The notes beneath the pieces are model-generated. The model was not told the origin of the DNA and did no database searches. It saw nothing but the letters and a program-made list of their open reading frames with translations. A stretch of 32,256 nt of DNA from an uncultured Alphaproteobacteria bacterium (GTDB lineage: Bacteria; Pseudomonadota; Alphaproteobacteria; Rhodobacterales; Rhodobacteraceae), in NCBI GenBank assembly GCA_902584635.1, contig CACIAQ010000021.1, positions 1 to 32,256 of the forward strand. Direction: 5' to 3'. Position 1 is the stretch's first letter. Each line of letters opens with the position of its first letter. Positions 15,867 through 23,735 of this stretch are shown here, piece after piece. The position numbers and the translations under genes were made by a program.

Positions 15867-16534
15867 TAAAGTGTGGGGTCATAGTTTTTCCTGGTTCTAA
15901 TTGTGACAAAGATTGTCAAAGAGCTCTTGAAATGTTTCCTGAATTCGATGTCAAAATGATCTGGCATAAAGAGACAACCCTTCCAAAAGTTGACCTCGTT
16001 GTACTTCCTGGAGGATTCTCCTATGGTGACTATCTTAGATGCGGAGCGATAGCGGCAAAATCTCCTATTATGAAAGCTGTTAAAAACTTTTATGAGATTG
16101 GGGGATTTATTATTGGAATTTGCAATGGGTTTCAAATCTTAACAGAGACAAAGATATTACCGGGAGCATTAATACCAAATACTAATCAAAAATTTATTTG
16201 TAAGGACCAAGATTTGGTTGTGGAAAACAATAAAACATTTTTTACCTCTAATTTTGAGCACAATAGAACTATTTCAATTCCTATAGCGCATCATGACGGT
16301 CAGTATTTTCTAAATGACTCAGAAATTGAGGAATTAGAACAAAATGAAGGAATTGTTTTTAAGTATAGAGACAATCCAAATGGTTCAATCAAAGATATCG
16401 CTGGGGTTTGCTCAAAAAATAAACGTGTGATCGGAATGATGCCACATCCAGAAAGAGCAGTTGATAAAGATTTAGGAAGCGTATCGGGATTAACGATGTT
16501 TGAGTCACTAATAACAAATTTCTTAAAGAAATAA
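15866..16534 (+). CDS. purQ: FGAM synthase glutaminase subunit PurQ, with an apparent ATA start
   Basis: A class I glutamine amidotransferase of 222 residues that releases ammonia for FGAM synthesis with PurS and PurL. The catalytic Cys86 lies in GICNGFQ, and His194/Glu196 in MPHPERA complete the triad. The N-terminal strand and loop KCGVIVFPGSNCD are essential to the fold and lie upstream of the first ATG (15932). In that frame no ATG, GTG or TTG occurs between the upstream stop (15851) and 15932. The codon exactly where an ATG would give the TAATG overlap seen at purB-purC is ATA (15866), with another ATA at 15863. Either the gene truly starts at AUA, or the base is an ATG-to-ATA change or read error. 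Identity is certain; the start is the open question. Confidence 0.9.
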   Translation: MKCGVIVFPGSNCDKDCQRALEMFPEFDVKMIWHKETTLPKVDLVVLPGGFSYGDYLRCGAIAAKSPIMKAVKNFYEIGGFIIGICNGFQILTETKILPGALIPNTNQKFICKDQDLVVENNKTFFTSNFEHNRTISIPIAHHDGQYFLNDSEIEELEQNEGIVFKYRDNPNGSIKDIAGVCSKNKRVIGMMPHPERAVDKDLGSVSGLTMFESLITNFLKK

Positions 16535-16560
16535 CTACTTTTTTCTTTTTATTCAATGGC

Positions 16561-17271
16561 CTAAGCTTTTAATTGATTATGCTTTCTTTTCATCATGTCT
16601 TTAGCTGTTTCAACAGCAACAGCGGCATCTCTACAATAAGCGTCAGCGCCAATTGATTTGCTAAATTCCTCGTTCAAAGGCGCCCCACCAACTAAAACCA
16701 TGTACTTATCTCTTAATCCTTTCTCAACTAAAGTATCAATTACCACCTTCATATATGGCATAGTTGTTGTCAATAGTGCAGACATACCCAAAAAGTCTGG
16801 CTCCTCTTCCTCCAGCGCTGTTAAGTAGTTTTCAACGGGATTATTTATTCCTAAGTCTCTAACCTCAAAACCTGCACCTTCCATCATCATGATTACAAGG
16901 TTTTTTCCAATATCGTGTATATCACCCTTCACTGTGCCAATCACAAGCTTTCCTAAACGCGGCGCTCCTGTTTCTGCTAACAGTGGCTTAAGAATCGCCA
17001 TTCCTGCCTTCATAGCATTGGCTGATAATAAAACCTCCGGTACGAACAATATACCATCTCGAAAGTCCTCTCCAACTATCCGCATGCCTTCTACTAATGC
17101 TTTAGTTAAAACATCATAAGGTTGCCATTTCCTCCCCAAAAGGATGTTCACACCTTCAACGATCTCATCATTAAGACCGTCATATAAATCATCGTGCATT
17201 TGGAGAACAAGCTCATCGTCATTTAGCTCACTAAGAACAATGTCTTCGTCAATTTCTTCTTCATCAGACAT
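16561..17271 (-). CDS. Corrinoid (cobalamin-binding) methyltransfer protein, MtbC/MetH-like
   Basis: A 236-residue protein with a helical cap domain (about residues 20-100) and a Rossmann B12-binding domain with the base-off motif GDIHDIGKN, where His119 is the lower axial ligand. The first 20 residues are strongly acidic. A strong GGAGGT lies 6 bases before the ATG. Such proteins carry a methyl group between a donor methyltransferase and an acceptor. Rhodobacterales such as Phaeobacter have methionine synthase split into separate homocysteine, B12, pterin and reactivation parts, and this could be the B12 part. A methylamine-type (MtbC/MttC) role is the alternative; no methyltransferase gene is next to it. 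It is the last gene of the gst-like, rnd, sufE run, 21 bases after sufE. Confidence 0.85.
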   Translation of the reverse strand: MSDEEEIDEDIVLSELNDDELVLQMHDDLYDGLNDEIVEGVNILLGRKWQPYDVLTKALVEGMRIVGEDFRDGILFVPEVLLSANAMKAGMAILKPLLAETGAPRLGKLVIGTVKGDIHDIGKNLVIMMMEGAGFEVRDLGINNPVENYLTALEEEEPDFLGMSALLTTTMPYMKVVIDTLVEKGLRDKYMVLVGGAPLNEEFSKSIGADAYCRDAAVAVETAKDMMKRKHNQLKA

Positions 17272-17292
17272 ACCAAACCTCCACTAAGAGAC

Positions 17293-17706
17293 TCAACTTC
17301 TTTTAGTGTTCACGAAAATTTTAATTTGGTCAATCATAGATTTTAACCCATTTGATCTTTGTGAGGAGAGGTGTGCATTTAAGCCTAATTTCTCAAACTC
17401 TGCCCTTGGATCAACGGCTTGTGCTTCGACAAGTGATTTGCCTTGATATAGGCTTAAAAGAATAGCGATTAAGCCCTTAACTATTAGAGCATCAGAGTCT
17501 CCCTCTATACTAAATACTTTATAATTGTTAGCTTTGTTCCATGTCATGTCTAGCCAGACCTGACTTGCGCAACCATTTACCTTATTTTTGTCTGTTTTCT
17601 TTTCATCTGGAAGGGAGACCTGCTTTCCCAAATCGATTATATATCCGTATCTATCTTCCCACTCACTAAATAAATCGAGGTCTTCCTTAATTTGATCAAA
17701 ATTCAT
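17293..17706 (-). CDS. sufE: Cysteine desulfurase sulfur acceptor, SufE family
   Basis: A 137-residue SufE-fold protein. The acceptor cysteine is Cys46 in VNGCASQVW, on the exposed loop that receives persulfide from SufS. The GKSLVEAQAVDP region and the C-terminal GLKSMIDQIK helix fit the family. It probably feeds Fe-S cluster assembly in the cytoplasm. It is 20 bases downstream of rnd and 21 upstream of the corrinoid gene. The other suf genes are not in the window; a CsdE-like role cannot be excluded. Confidence 0.93.
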   Translation of the reverse strand: MNFDQIKEDLDLFSEWEDRYGYIIDLGKQVSLPDEKKTDKNKVNGCASQVWLDMTWNKANNYKVFSIEGDSDALIVKGLIAILLSLYQGKSLVEAQAVDPRAEFEKLGLNAHLSSQRSNGLKSMIDQIKIFVNTKRS

Positions 17707-17726
17707 GTGTATATTCCTAAGTAACT

Positions 17727-18884
17727 TTAAACTGTTAAAAGATGTAGCCCATTATCATTGAACGTAAGAGATATTTCACCATTCTTTAGTTTCAATGCGT
17801 CTTCACCAAAAATTTTGAACCTCCATCCCTCTAAAGCTCTCACATTCGGATTTTCGTGTCGTGCAATCATTTCAATATCCTTTGAACTGGCAATTAATTT
17901 TGTTGCAACATTATGACAAGAGGCATTAAATTTAAGAAGAACTTTCAAAAGCTCAACGAGGGCTAACTGGCTCGAAGATAAAGGAATATGTTGATAGTCC
18001 TCGATAGGCTCGTCAGGTAAAGATTTAGAGCTTTTTATACACTCTAAAATACCTTTTGCAATCCATCCAGTTTTTAACGCCTTAGATGGTAATCTAGAGC
18101 GATAAAGATCTTGAAGTTCTTCTGGCCTCTGAGAAGCTATTTGAATTATTTCTTCATCTTTTAAAATATGACCTCTTGGCAAATCCCTTTTCTGAGCTTC
18201 ATTTTCCCTAAACGAAGAAATGCTCTTTATAATTTTAACAAAATCTTGATCTTTCCTTCGAAGCCTTATCTTTTTCCAAGACTGATCTGGATCAGTGGAA
18301 TATGTTTCAGGGTTTTTAAGAATATCAAATTCTTCTTTTACCCAAGAAAGCCTATTAGAGTTATTTATTTCATCTTTAAGCTTTTCATAAATAGTTCTTA
18401 AATAAGTTACATCTGTTAAGGCATAATTGATCTGCTTATCTGAAAGTGGTCTTTTTGACCAATCTGTAAACCTACTAGATTTATCTATTTTTTTCTCTGC
18501 AATTTGATTTACTAAAGTCTCATAAGCAACTTGATCACCAAAGCCACAAACCATAGCAGCGATTTGAGTATCGAATATAGGTTTTGGAAGTACACCTGTT
18601 TTATTGAAAAAGATCTCTAGATCCTGCCTTCCTGAATGCAGAACTTTTAAAACACTTTCATTTGATAAAAGGTCAAAAAATGGTTTAAGGGATAGTTTTT
18701 CTGATAGCGGATCTATTAACGCAAAACTGTTTTTACCTTTTTCAGGATAAGCAATTTGAATTACACATAGCTTAGCGTAATAAGTCTTATCACGCATAAA
18801 CTCCGTATCAATGGTTACATAGGGATAATTTGCTGCCGCTAAACAAAAAGCCTCAAGATCCTGAGTAGAATCAATTATTGACAC
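17727..18884 (-). CDS. rnd: Ribonuclease D
   Basis: A 385-residue 3'-5' exoribonuclease of the DEDDy group acting in tRNA 3'-end maturation. Metal ligands are visible: Asp26 and Glu28 (DTE), Asp88 (GRQDLE), and Asp158 with Tyr154 (YALTD). An HRDC domain follows at about residues 205-285, with a second helical region to the end, as in the E. coli enzyme. The start is GTG with an AAGGGA seven bases before it; that site overlaps the stop of the GST-like gene 10 bases upstream. Confidence 0.94.
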   Translation of the reverse strand: MSIIDSTQDLEAFCLAAANYPYVTIDTEFMRDKTYYAKLCVIQIAYPEKGKNSFALIDPLSEKLSLKPFFDLLSNESVLKVLHSGRQDLEIFFNKTGVLPKPIFDTQIAAMVCGFGDQVAYETLVNQIAEKKIDKSSRFTDWSKRPLSDKQINYALTDVTYLRTIYEKLKDEINNSNRLSWVKEEFDILKNPETYSTDPDQSWKKIRLRRKDQDFVKIIKSISSFRENEAQKRDLPRGHILKDEEIIQIASQRPEELQDLYRSRLPSKALKTGWIAKGILECIKSSKSLPDEPIEDYQHIPLSSSQLALVELLKVLLKFNASCHNVATKLIASSKDIEMIARHENPNVRALEGWRFKIFGEDALKLKNGEISLTFNDNGLHLLTV

Positions 18885-18894
18885 GTAATTCCCT

Positions 18895-19530
18895 TTATAG
18901 TTTTAATTGTGCGCTATCCCTCTTAGAAACTCTTTCATACCAATCCCTCAAACCGGTCATTAAATCAGGTATTGGCTCTCTGATTGCTCTCGTGAAATCA
19001 ACGGCAACAAACGCCCATATATCGGCTGCCGTAAACCTATCTGAGCACAAAAAGGATTTGCCACTTAATTGTTGGTTTAGTATTTCAAAGTATGATTTAA
19101 CCCTTTCTCTTCCCCTAATTGCTAATTCTGGAATTTGTTCATAATTTTTTGGACCGGTAATCGCTCTATTTTTCATAGCCTTAGAAGTGTTTCTTAAACA
19201 ATCTGCAATTGCTATAAATAAATTACTTTCAATGTCATTAATTAAGTTAATTATTTGTCCCCTTTCTTCGTTAGTGCTTCCAAGTAGATTTATTTCAGGG
19301 AACTCTTGCTCAAGATAAACACATATAGAAAGACTGTGATAAAAGATATTGTTTTCTTTGGAAACTAAGACAGGAACTGTATTTCGAGGATTTATTTTTG
19401 AAAACCAGTCCTCCATTTGTTCTGAATTTCTTAAATCAACGTTCTTAGTCTCGATGTTGATTTTTTTTTCTTTGATAAACATACGAACCCTGCGAGGGCT
19501 TGGAGCAGTATTACAATCAAAAAATATCAT
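18895..19530 (-). CDS. Glutathione S-transferase family protein
   Basis: A 211-residue cytoplasmic protein with an N-terminal thioredoxin-like domain (residues 1-80; NTVPVL gives the cis-proline that binds glutathione, and YHSLSICVYLEQ the Glu/Ser glutathione loop) and an all-helical C-terminal domain with AADIWAFVAVD. The bacterial GST-like family covers detoxification, dechlorination and isomerase roles; the function here is unknown. It is the first gene of the operon with rnd, sufE and the corrinoid gene and is divergent from the aldehyde dehydrogenase across 93 bases. Confidence 0.88.
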   Translation of the reverse strand: MIFFDCNTAPSPRRVRMFIKEKKINIETKNVDLRNSEQMEDWFSKINPRNTVPVLVSKENNIFYHSLSICVYLEQEFPEINLLGSTNEERGQIINLINDIESNLFIAIADCLRNTSKAMKNRAITGPKNYEQIPELAIRGRERVKSYFEILNQQLSGKSFLCSDRFTAADIWAFVAVDFTRAIREPIPDLMTGLRDWYERVSKRDSAQLKL

Positions 19531-19552
19531 CTTTTCCCTATAAAATTGATGA

Positions 19553-19580
19553 TTGGAAACTTATTTTTGTATTATATAAT
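19553..19580 (+). promoter_or_regulatory. Sigma70-type promoter of the aldehyde dehydrogenase gene
   Basis: TTGGAA at 19553-19558 and an exact TATAAT at 19575-19580 are separated by 16 bases. They precede the gene by about 44 bases, and an AAGAGGTG ribosome-binding site follows close to the ATG. Confidence 0.6.
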
Positions 19581-19623
19581 TAAAAATCAAATTTGTCTTG
19601 AATAGTTAATAAGAGGTGTTGCA

Positions 19624-21072
19624 ATGAAGGATTACTGGCAGAATTATATTGATGGAAAATTTATTGATGGTGGTGCGGGTGTATTTCAAGTAGACAACCC
19701 CGGTACAGGGGAGAAGTTAGCTGACCAAGCCATTGCAGATAATGCTGACGTCGATAAGGCTGTTTCTGCTGCTAAAAGGGTTCATGAAAGCGGATTTCTA
19801 ACAAATATGCGCCCAGTAGAACGTGCAAGAATGGTAAAAAAAATTGGTGCTTATCTATTAGAAAATTTAGAAGAAATTGCTCCATTATTGTCCATGGAAG
19901 CTGGTAAAACGCTTTTTGAAGCCAAATTTGAAGTAATAAATGCTGCTAGATACTTTGAATATTATGGGAATCAGGCCGAAACGCTAGAAGGCCGTTCAAT
20001 ACCTCTTGGATCAGCATACTATGATTTTACTTCCTATGAACCTTACGGTGTGTCTGCTCAAGTCATTCCTTGGAATTTCCCAATGGAAATGACAGCGAGA
20101 TCTTTGTCTACTGGTTTAACAACGGGGAATGCGTGTGTCATTAAATCTCCAGAACTTACACCGATAACTCAATATTTCTTTGCCAAAGCTGCAGAAGCGG
20201 CAGATTTTCCAGCTGGAACTGTAAATATTATTTGCGGGATAGGCGGAACTGCTGGTGAATATTTATGCTCTCATAAAAATATCAACCAAATAGCTTTTAC
20301 AGGCTCTGTTAAAACGGGATCTGCTATTGCAACGGCGGCCGCAAAAAATATAGTACCCACTGTATTAGAACTCGGTGGAAAATCAGCGGGAATTGTTTAT
20401 CAAGATGCTTCAATGACTAACTTAAGAGAAAACATCAGAAAAGGCATCTTTTTCAATGCAGGTCAAGTTTGCTCAGCAATGTCACGATTAGTAGTTCATG
20501 AGAAAATTTATGATGAGGTTGTTGGTTTGGCAGAAGACGTTGCAAAGAATATGTCTGTGGGAATAGGTATTGAAAGAGGCGAGTTTGCAAATAATATGGG
20601 CGCTATGATTTCCTTAAAACAACGAGATAGAGCGGTTTCAATCTGTGATGAAGCCCAAAAGCAAGGAGCAAAGGCTGTAACCGGTGCAAGAAAACTAAAT
20701 AATAAGGGATTTTTCTTAGAACCTACAGTTTTTGCAGATGTTGATCAGAATATGGAAATAGCTCAAACCGAAATATTTGGACCAGTGCTATCAATACTTA
20801 AATTTAAAGATGATGACGAAGCCATAAGTATCTCGAATGGAACCGAATACGGTCTCGTAGGCGGTGTATTTACTAAAGACCTTGACAGAGCTATGCATTG
20901 TGCACAAAAAGTCAGAGCAGGCCAATTTTTCGTAAATGAGTGGTTTGCTGGTGGTGTTGAAACACCGTTTGGGGGATATGGAAAGTCTGGATATGGAAGA
21001 GAAAAAGGACGAGAAGCGCTCCTAAATTATGTCCAAACAAAGAATATTGCGATAAAATTAGGGGCTAGTTAA
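19624..21072 (+). CDS. NAD(P)-dependent aldehyde dehydrogenase
   Basis: A 482-residue aldehyde dehydrogenase that converts an aldehyde to the carboxylate. The catalytic Cys283 is in NAGQVCSAMSR and the general base Glu249 in VLELGGKSAG. Other segments of the fold are PWNFPMEM for oxyanion binding, FTGSVKTGSAIA for the cofactor, and EIFGPVLS with PFGGYGKSGYGREKG near the end. Length is typical of the betaine/lactaldehyde/general ALDH group. There is a good upstream promoter and AAGAGGTG site. Substrate cannot be chosen from sequence; a phosphatase-like gene follows within 24 bases. Confidence 0.92.
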   Translation: MKDYWQNYIDGKFIDGGAGVFQVDNPGTGEKLADQAIADNADVDKAVSAAKRVHESGFLTNMRPVERARMVKKIGAYLLENLEEIAPLLSMEAGKTLFEAKFEVINAARYFEYYGNQAETLEGRSIPLGSAYYDFTSYEPYGVSAQVIPWNFPMEMTARSLSTGLTTGNACVIKSPELTPITQYFFAKAAEAADFPAGTVNIICGIGGTAGEYLCSHKNINQIAFTGSVKTGSAIATAAAKNIVPTVLELGGKSAGIVYQDASMTNLRENIRKGIFFNAGQVCSAMSRLVVHEKIYDEVVGLAEDVAKNMSVGIGIERGEFANNMGAMISLKQRDRAVSICDEAQKQGAKAVTGARKLNNKGFFLEPTVFADVDQNMEIAQTEIFGPVLSILKFKDDDEAISISNGTEYGLVGGVFTKDLDRAMHCAQKVRAGQFFVNEWFAGGVETPFGGYGKSGYGREKGREALLNYVQTKNIAIKLGAS

Positions 21073-21095
21073 ACACTGTTTTAAAGTATAAAGTG

Positions 21096-21596
21096 ATGTT
21101 CCCTGATAATATTCCCTTAAACCCTTTAACAAAAGGTCAACTATGGATATCTCATTATCCCGGCAGGAGAGACATCGGGAATAAGGCTATTCAAGCAGAG
21201 ATGGATTTATTAGAGCTTAAAAAAAGAAAAATAGATATTGTTGCATCACTTTTAGAGAGAAAAGAGTTAGCGGCATTACAGATTTCAAACCTTTTCGAAC
21301 TTATAAAGAAACATAACTTTTGTCACTACTATTTTCCTATCGAAGACAAGTCAGTACCAAAAAATAAAGTACAATTACATCGTTTTCTCGATAATTTGTG
21401 CGATGAAATCCAGAAAGATAAAAACATTTTTATACATTGTAATGCTGGACTTGGAAGATCTGGTCTTATAGCCGCTTTATTATGCAAAAAGCTTGGTATA
21501 GTAGAGGAGCCTATTTCCTTTATTCGGCAATATCGTCCTGGCGCCATAGAGACAAGAGAACAAGAAAAACTGATATCATCTCTTGATCTAATATAA
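21096..21596 (+). CDS. Dual-specificity/tyrosine-phosphatase-like protein
   Basis: A 166-residue cysteine-based phosphatase. The signature HCNAGLGRSG (Cys115 nucleophile, Arg121) fits Cx5R, and the Asp in FPIEDKSVP is the likely general acid, as in CDKN3-type enzymes. The final helix with ETREQEK is typical. The start is ATG at 21096; a GTG immediately before it adds one residue. No ribosome-binding site is strong. It may dephosphorylate protein or a small phosphate such as a nucleotide or inositol compound. It directly follows the aldehyde dehydrogenase gene. Confidence 0.82.
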   Translation: MFPDNIPLNPLTKGQLWISHYPGRRDIGNKAIQAEMDLLELKKRKIDIVASLLERKELAALQISNLFELIKKHNFCHYYFPIEDKSVPKNKVQLHRFLDNLCDEIQKDKNIFIHCNAGLGRSGLIAALLCKKLGIVEEPISFIRQYRPGAIETREQEKLISSLDLI

Positions 21597-21604
21597 AAAT
21601 TGTT

Positions 21605-21627
21605 GTTTTTTAATATAATTAAAAAAC
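21605..21627. repeat. AT-only-cored perfect inverted repeat (10-bp arms)
   Basis: GTTTTTTAAT, a 3-base ATA loop, and its exact complement. It lies between the phosphatase stop and the DUF350 start. It contains a TATAAT, so it could be part of a promoter for the DUF350 gene or a weak bidirectional terminator. With so few GC pairs I cannot choose. Confidence 0.4.
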
Positions 21628-21646
21628 TAAATGCATAGGAAAAAAT

Positions 21647-22069
21647 ATGGGTGATTTAGGTCTTATTTTTGGAGGGTTATTAAACGGGCTTCCCTTTCTT
21701 ATTAGCCATTTTGTAACGTCAGTTATCGTGCTCTTTATCGGTGTAATCATCTATCTATTCATTACGCCAATGAAAGAAATAGCTTTAATAAGACAAAAAA
21801 ATACTGCCGCCGCTATTAGTTTTTCTGGTGCTTTAATTGGTTTAGCTTTACCACTTGCAAGCTCTCTATCCGCTAGTGGATCCATCTATGAAATCATCGT
21901 TTGGGGGTTTGTAGCAATAATTATCCAGCTTTTTTGCTTCAAAGCCGTTGACATCTTAATAAACGATCTTCCAAAGAGAATTGAAAATGGTGAGATTTCT
22001 TCGTCTATTCTTTTATTTTCTATAAAAATATCAGTCGCGCTAGTAAATAGTGCTGCAATCTCTGGATAA
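21647..22069 (+). CDS. DUF350-family inner-membrane protein
   Basis: A 140-residue protein with four predicted membrane helices and the DUF350/YjfL layout: a conserved ITPMKEIALIRQKNTAAAISFSG block in the first half and a paired second block ending in NDLPKRIENGEISSS. The family's function is not established. The protease gene follows with only 2 bases between stop and start, so the two are probably translated together and linked in function. Confidence 0.85.
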   Translation: MGDLGLIFGGLLNGLPFLISHFVTSVIVLFIGVIIYLFITPMKEIALIRQKNTAAAISFSGALIGLALPLASSLSASGSIYEIIVWGFVAIIIQLFCFKAVDILINDLPKRIENGEISSSILLFSIKISVALVNSAAISG

Positions 22070-22071
22070 GC

Positions 22072-22944
22072 ATGAGATTCATTAGTAATGGATTTTATTT
22101 TTTAATTGCAATTATAGCGATACTATGGTCGTTCGCATCCTCATTCGAAAAAGACGGTTCATCAAGGCCTAAATCCGATAGCTTTTCAAACAAAAATATT
22201 ACATCAATTAAGACAATTAAGTATTCGAACAATATGAATACACCTACAAGTAATAAAAAAAATCTTCGATCTCTTCCAAAATTTACAATTCAATCAGAAA
22301 GTAAAATTCGCCGTCAAGGTGGTTCTGGAACAGCGTTTTATGTTGGTCGAGATATATGGGTTACTGCAAGGCATGTTATAAATCAATGCCCAAAAGTTAT
22401 GATGTCATTTGGAAAAAAACAAATGATAATAAAAGATATATATATCCATCCCAATTCAGATTTGGCAATTTTCAAGAATAAAGAAGATATAGATCTTCCC
22501 TATTTTGAAATCACTAGATATAAAGAAGAAGCTTTTTCTTCAGGATATCCTGCAGGAAATCCTGGTGATTTAGCATTAAATTATCTCGGACACGTAGGAT
22601 TAGAAAACAAGTCATATGGAGTTTTTGAAAGAGGTCTTGTTTATAGCATCAAAAACAGATCACCATTCAGTCTTAACTCAATTGGTGGCCTCAGTGGAGG
22701 GCCGGCTTTTTCTAAAGACAATAAATTAAGTGGAATACTAGTCGCTGAAAATGCTAGAAGAGCCCTTGCTATATTAGTAGAAAATAAGTCATTATTCGAG
22801 CTTTTAGAAGAAACAAATATGCTTGCAACTTCGATTGAAAGTAACAATAGTGTAAGTTTGATAACTACAAATAAAAATTTTTCATCAAATGGAAAAATAT
22901 TACGAAAACAAGGGGTTGTTCGCAAAATTTACTGTATATTTTAA
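22072..22944 (+). CDS. Trypsin-like serine protease, membrane-anchored or secreted
   Basis: A 290-residue protein with a hydrophobic N-terminal segment (about residues 7-22) that may be a signal peptide or anchor, then a variable stretch rich in Ser, Asn and Lys to about residue 75. A chymotrypsin-fold domain follows. The catalytic triad is readable as His101 (TARHV), Asp130 (NSDLAIF) and Ser208 (GGLSGGPA). There is no PDZ domain, unlike DegP. A periplasmic location is inferred from the hydrophobic start. It is coupled to the DUF350 gene. Substrate unknown. Confidence 0.85.
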   Translation: MRFISNGFYFLIAIIAILWSFASSFEKDGSSRPKSDSFSNKNITSIKTIKYSNNMNTPTSNKKNLRSLPKFTIQSESKIRRQGGSGTAFYVGRDIWVTARHVINQCPKVMMSFGKKQMIIKDIYIHPNSDLAIFKNKEDIDLPYFEITRYKEEAFSSGYPAGNPGDLALNYLGHVGLENKSYGVFERGLVYSIKNRSPFSLNSIGGLSGGPAFSKDNKLSGILVAENARRALAILVENKSLFELLEETNMLATSIESNNSVSLITTNKNFSSNGKILRKQGVVRKIYCIF

Positions 22945-22964
22945 ATCAATTATGGGGTTACTTA

Positions 22965-23726
22965 ATGATAGAAAAATTAGTAGAAATTAAAGTTTCTGGA
23001 AAACAAAAAATGCCTACATTTGTTGTGTACCCAAGCGATGATAATATATATCCTGTAGTTTTTCTGTTAATGGATGCTCCTGGTATTAGGCAGGAACTTC
23101 ACGACATGGCATCTAGAATAGCTGCTTGCGGTTACTTCGTACTATGTCCTAACCTATATTATAGAACAGCTAAGCCTTTTGAATGGAACAAACCAACTCT
23201 TAATTTTATCGAAGGTTACTCTCCCGAAGCCTCAAGAGAATTGATGTTTAAAAATATGGATAAACTTTCTAACGCCCTAGTTTTAGAAGACATAAATCAC
23301 ATGATCGAATTTTGTGAAAATCAAAATTGTGCCAAAAGTAGTTTTGTTGGATTGGTTGGATATTGCATGAGTGGACCCTTTGCATTTTATGCAGCTGGAA
23401 AATTACCAGAAAAAGTCGCAGCCGCGGCCTCTATACATGGCGTAAAGTTGGTAACAGAGAGTGAAGACTCGCCTCATCTATTTACCAATAGTGTAAAAGG
23501 TGAGCTATATTTTGGCTGTGCAGAAATAGATAGCTATGCTCCATTAGAAATGATCAATGCTCTGAAAAAACATCTTTCTGCAACTTCAGTTGACTACAAA
23601 ATTGAGATATTTCCAAAAACTCATCATGGGTTTGCATTTCCAAATAGAGGTCAACTTTATAATAGAAGGCATGCTGAAACCCACTGGTTTAGAATACTTG
23701 ATCTATTTTCTAGAAAGTTAAAATAG
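22965..23726 (+). CDS. Dienelactone hydrolase-family protein
   Basis: A 253-residue alpha/beta hydrolase of the dienelactone hydrolase type. The nucleophile is Cys134 in GYCMSG, the usual cysteine variant of the nucleophile elbow, and the rest of the triad is Asp189 (EID) and His221 (HHGF). Relatives hydrolyse lactones and simple esters, such as the dienelactone of chlorocatechol breakdown, but many have broad or unknown roles. It has its own ATG 20 bases after the protease stop and is followed by an SLC13 transporter after 9 bases. The context does not name the substrate. Confidence 0.85.
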   Translation: MIEKLVEIKVSGKQKMPTFVVYPSDDNIYPVVFLLMDAPGIRQELHDMASRIAACGYFVLCPNLYYRTAKPFEWNKPTLNFIEGYSPEASRELMFKNMDKLSNALVLEDINHMIEFCENQNCAKSSFVGLVGYCMSGPFAFYAAGKLPEKVAAAASIHGVKLVTESEDSPHLFTNSVKGELYFGCAEIDSYAPLEMINALKKHLSATSVDYKIEIFPKTHHGFAFPNRGQLYNRRHAETHWFRILDLFSRKLK

Positions 23727-23735
23727 GTTCTCTAG

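Noticed and set aside
15932-16534. purQ starting at its first ATG
   Set aside because: This would drop the first 22 residues, including the first strand and the GSNCD loop that every PurQ has, and would leave a gap after purS unlike the other overlapping pur genes.
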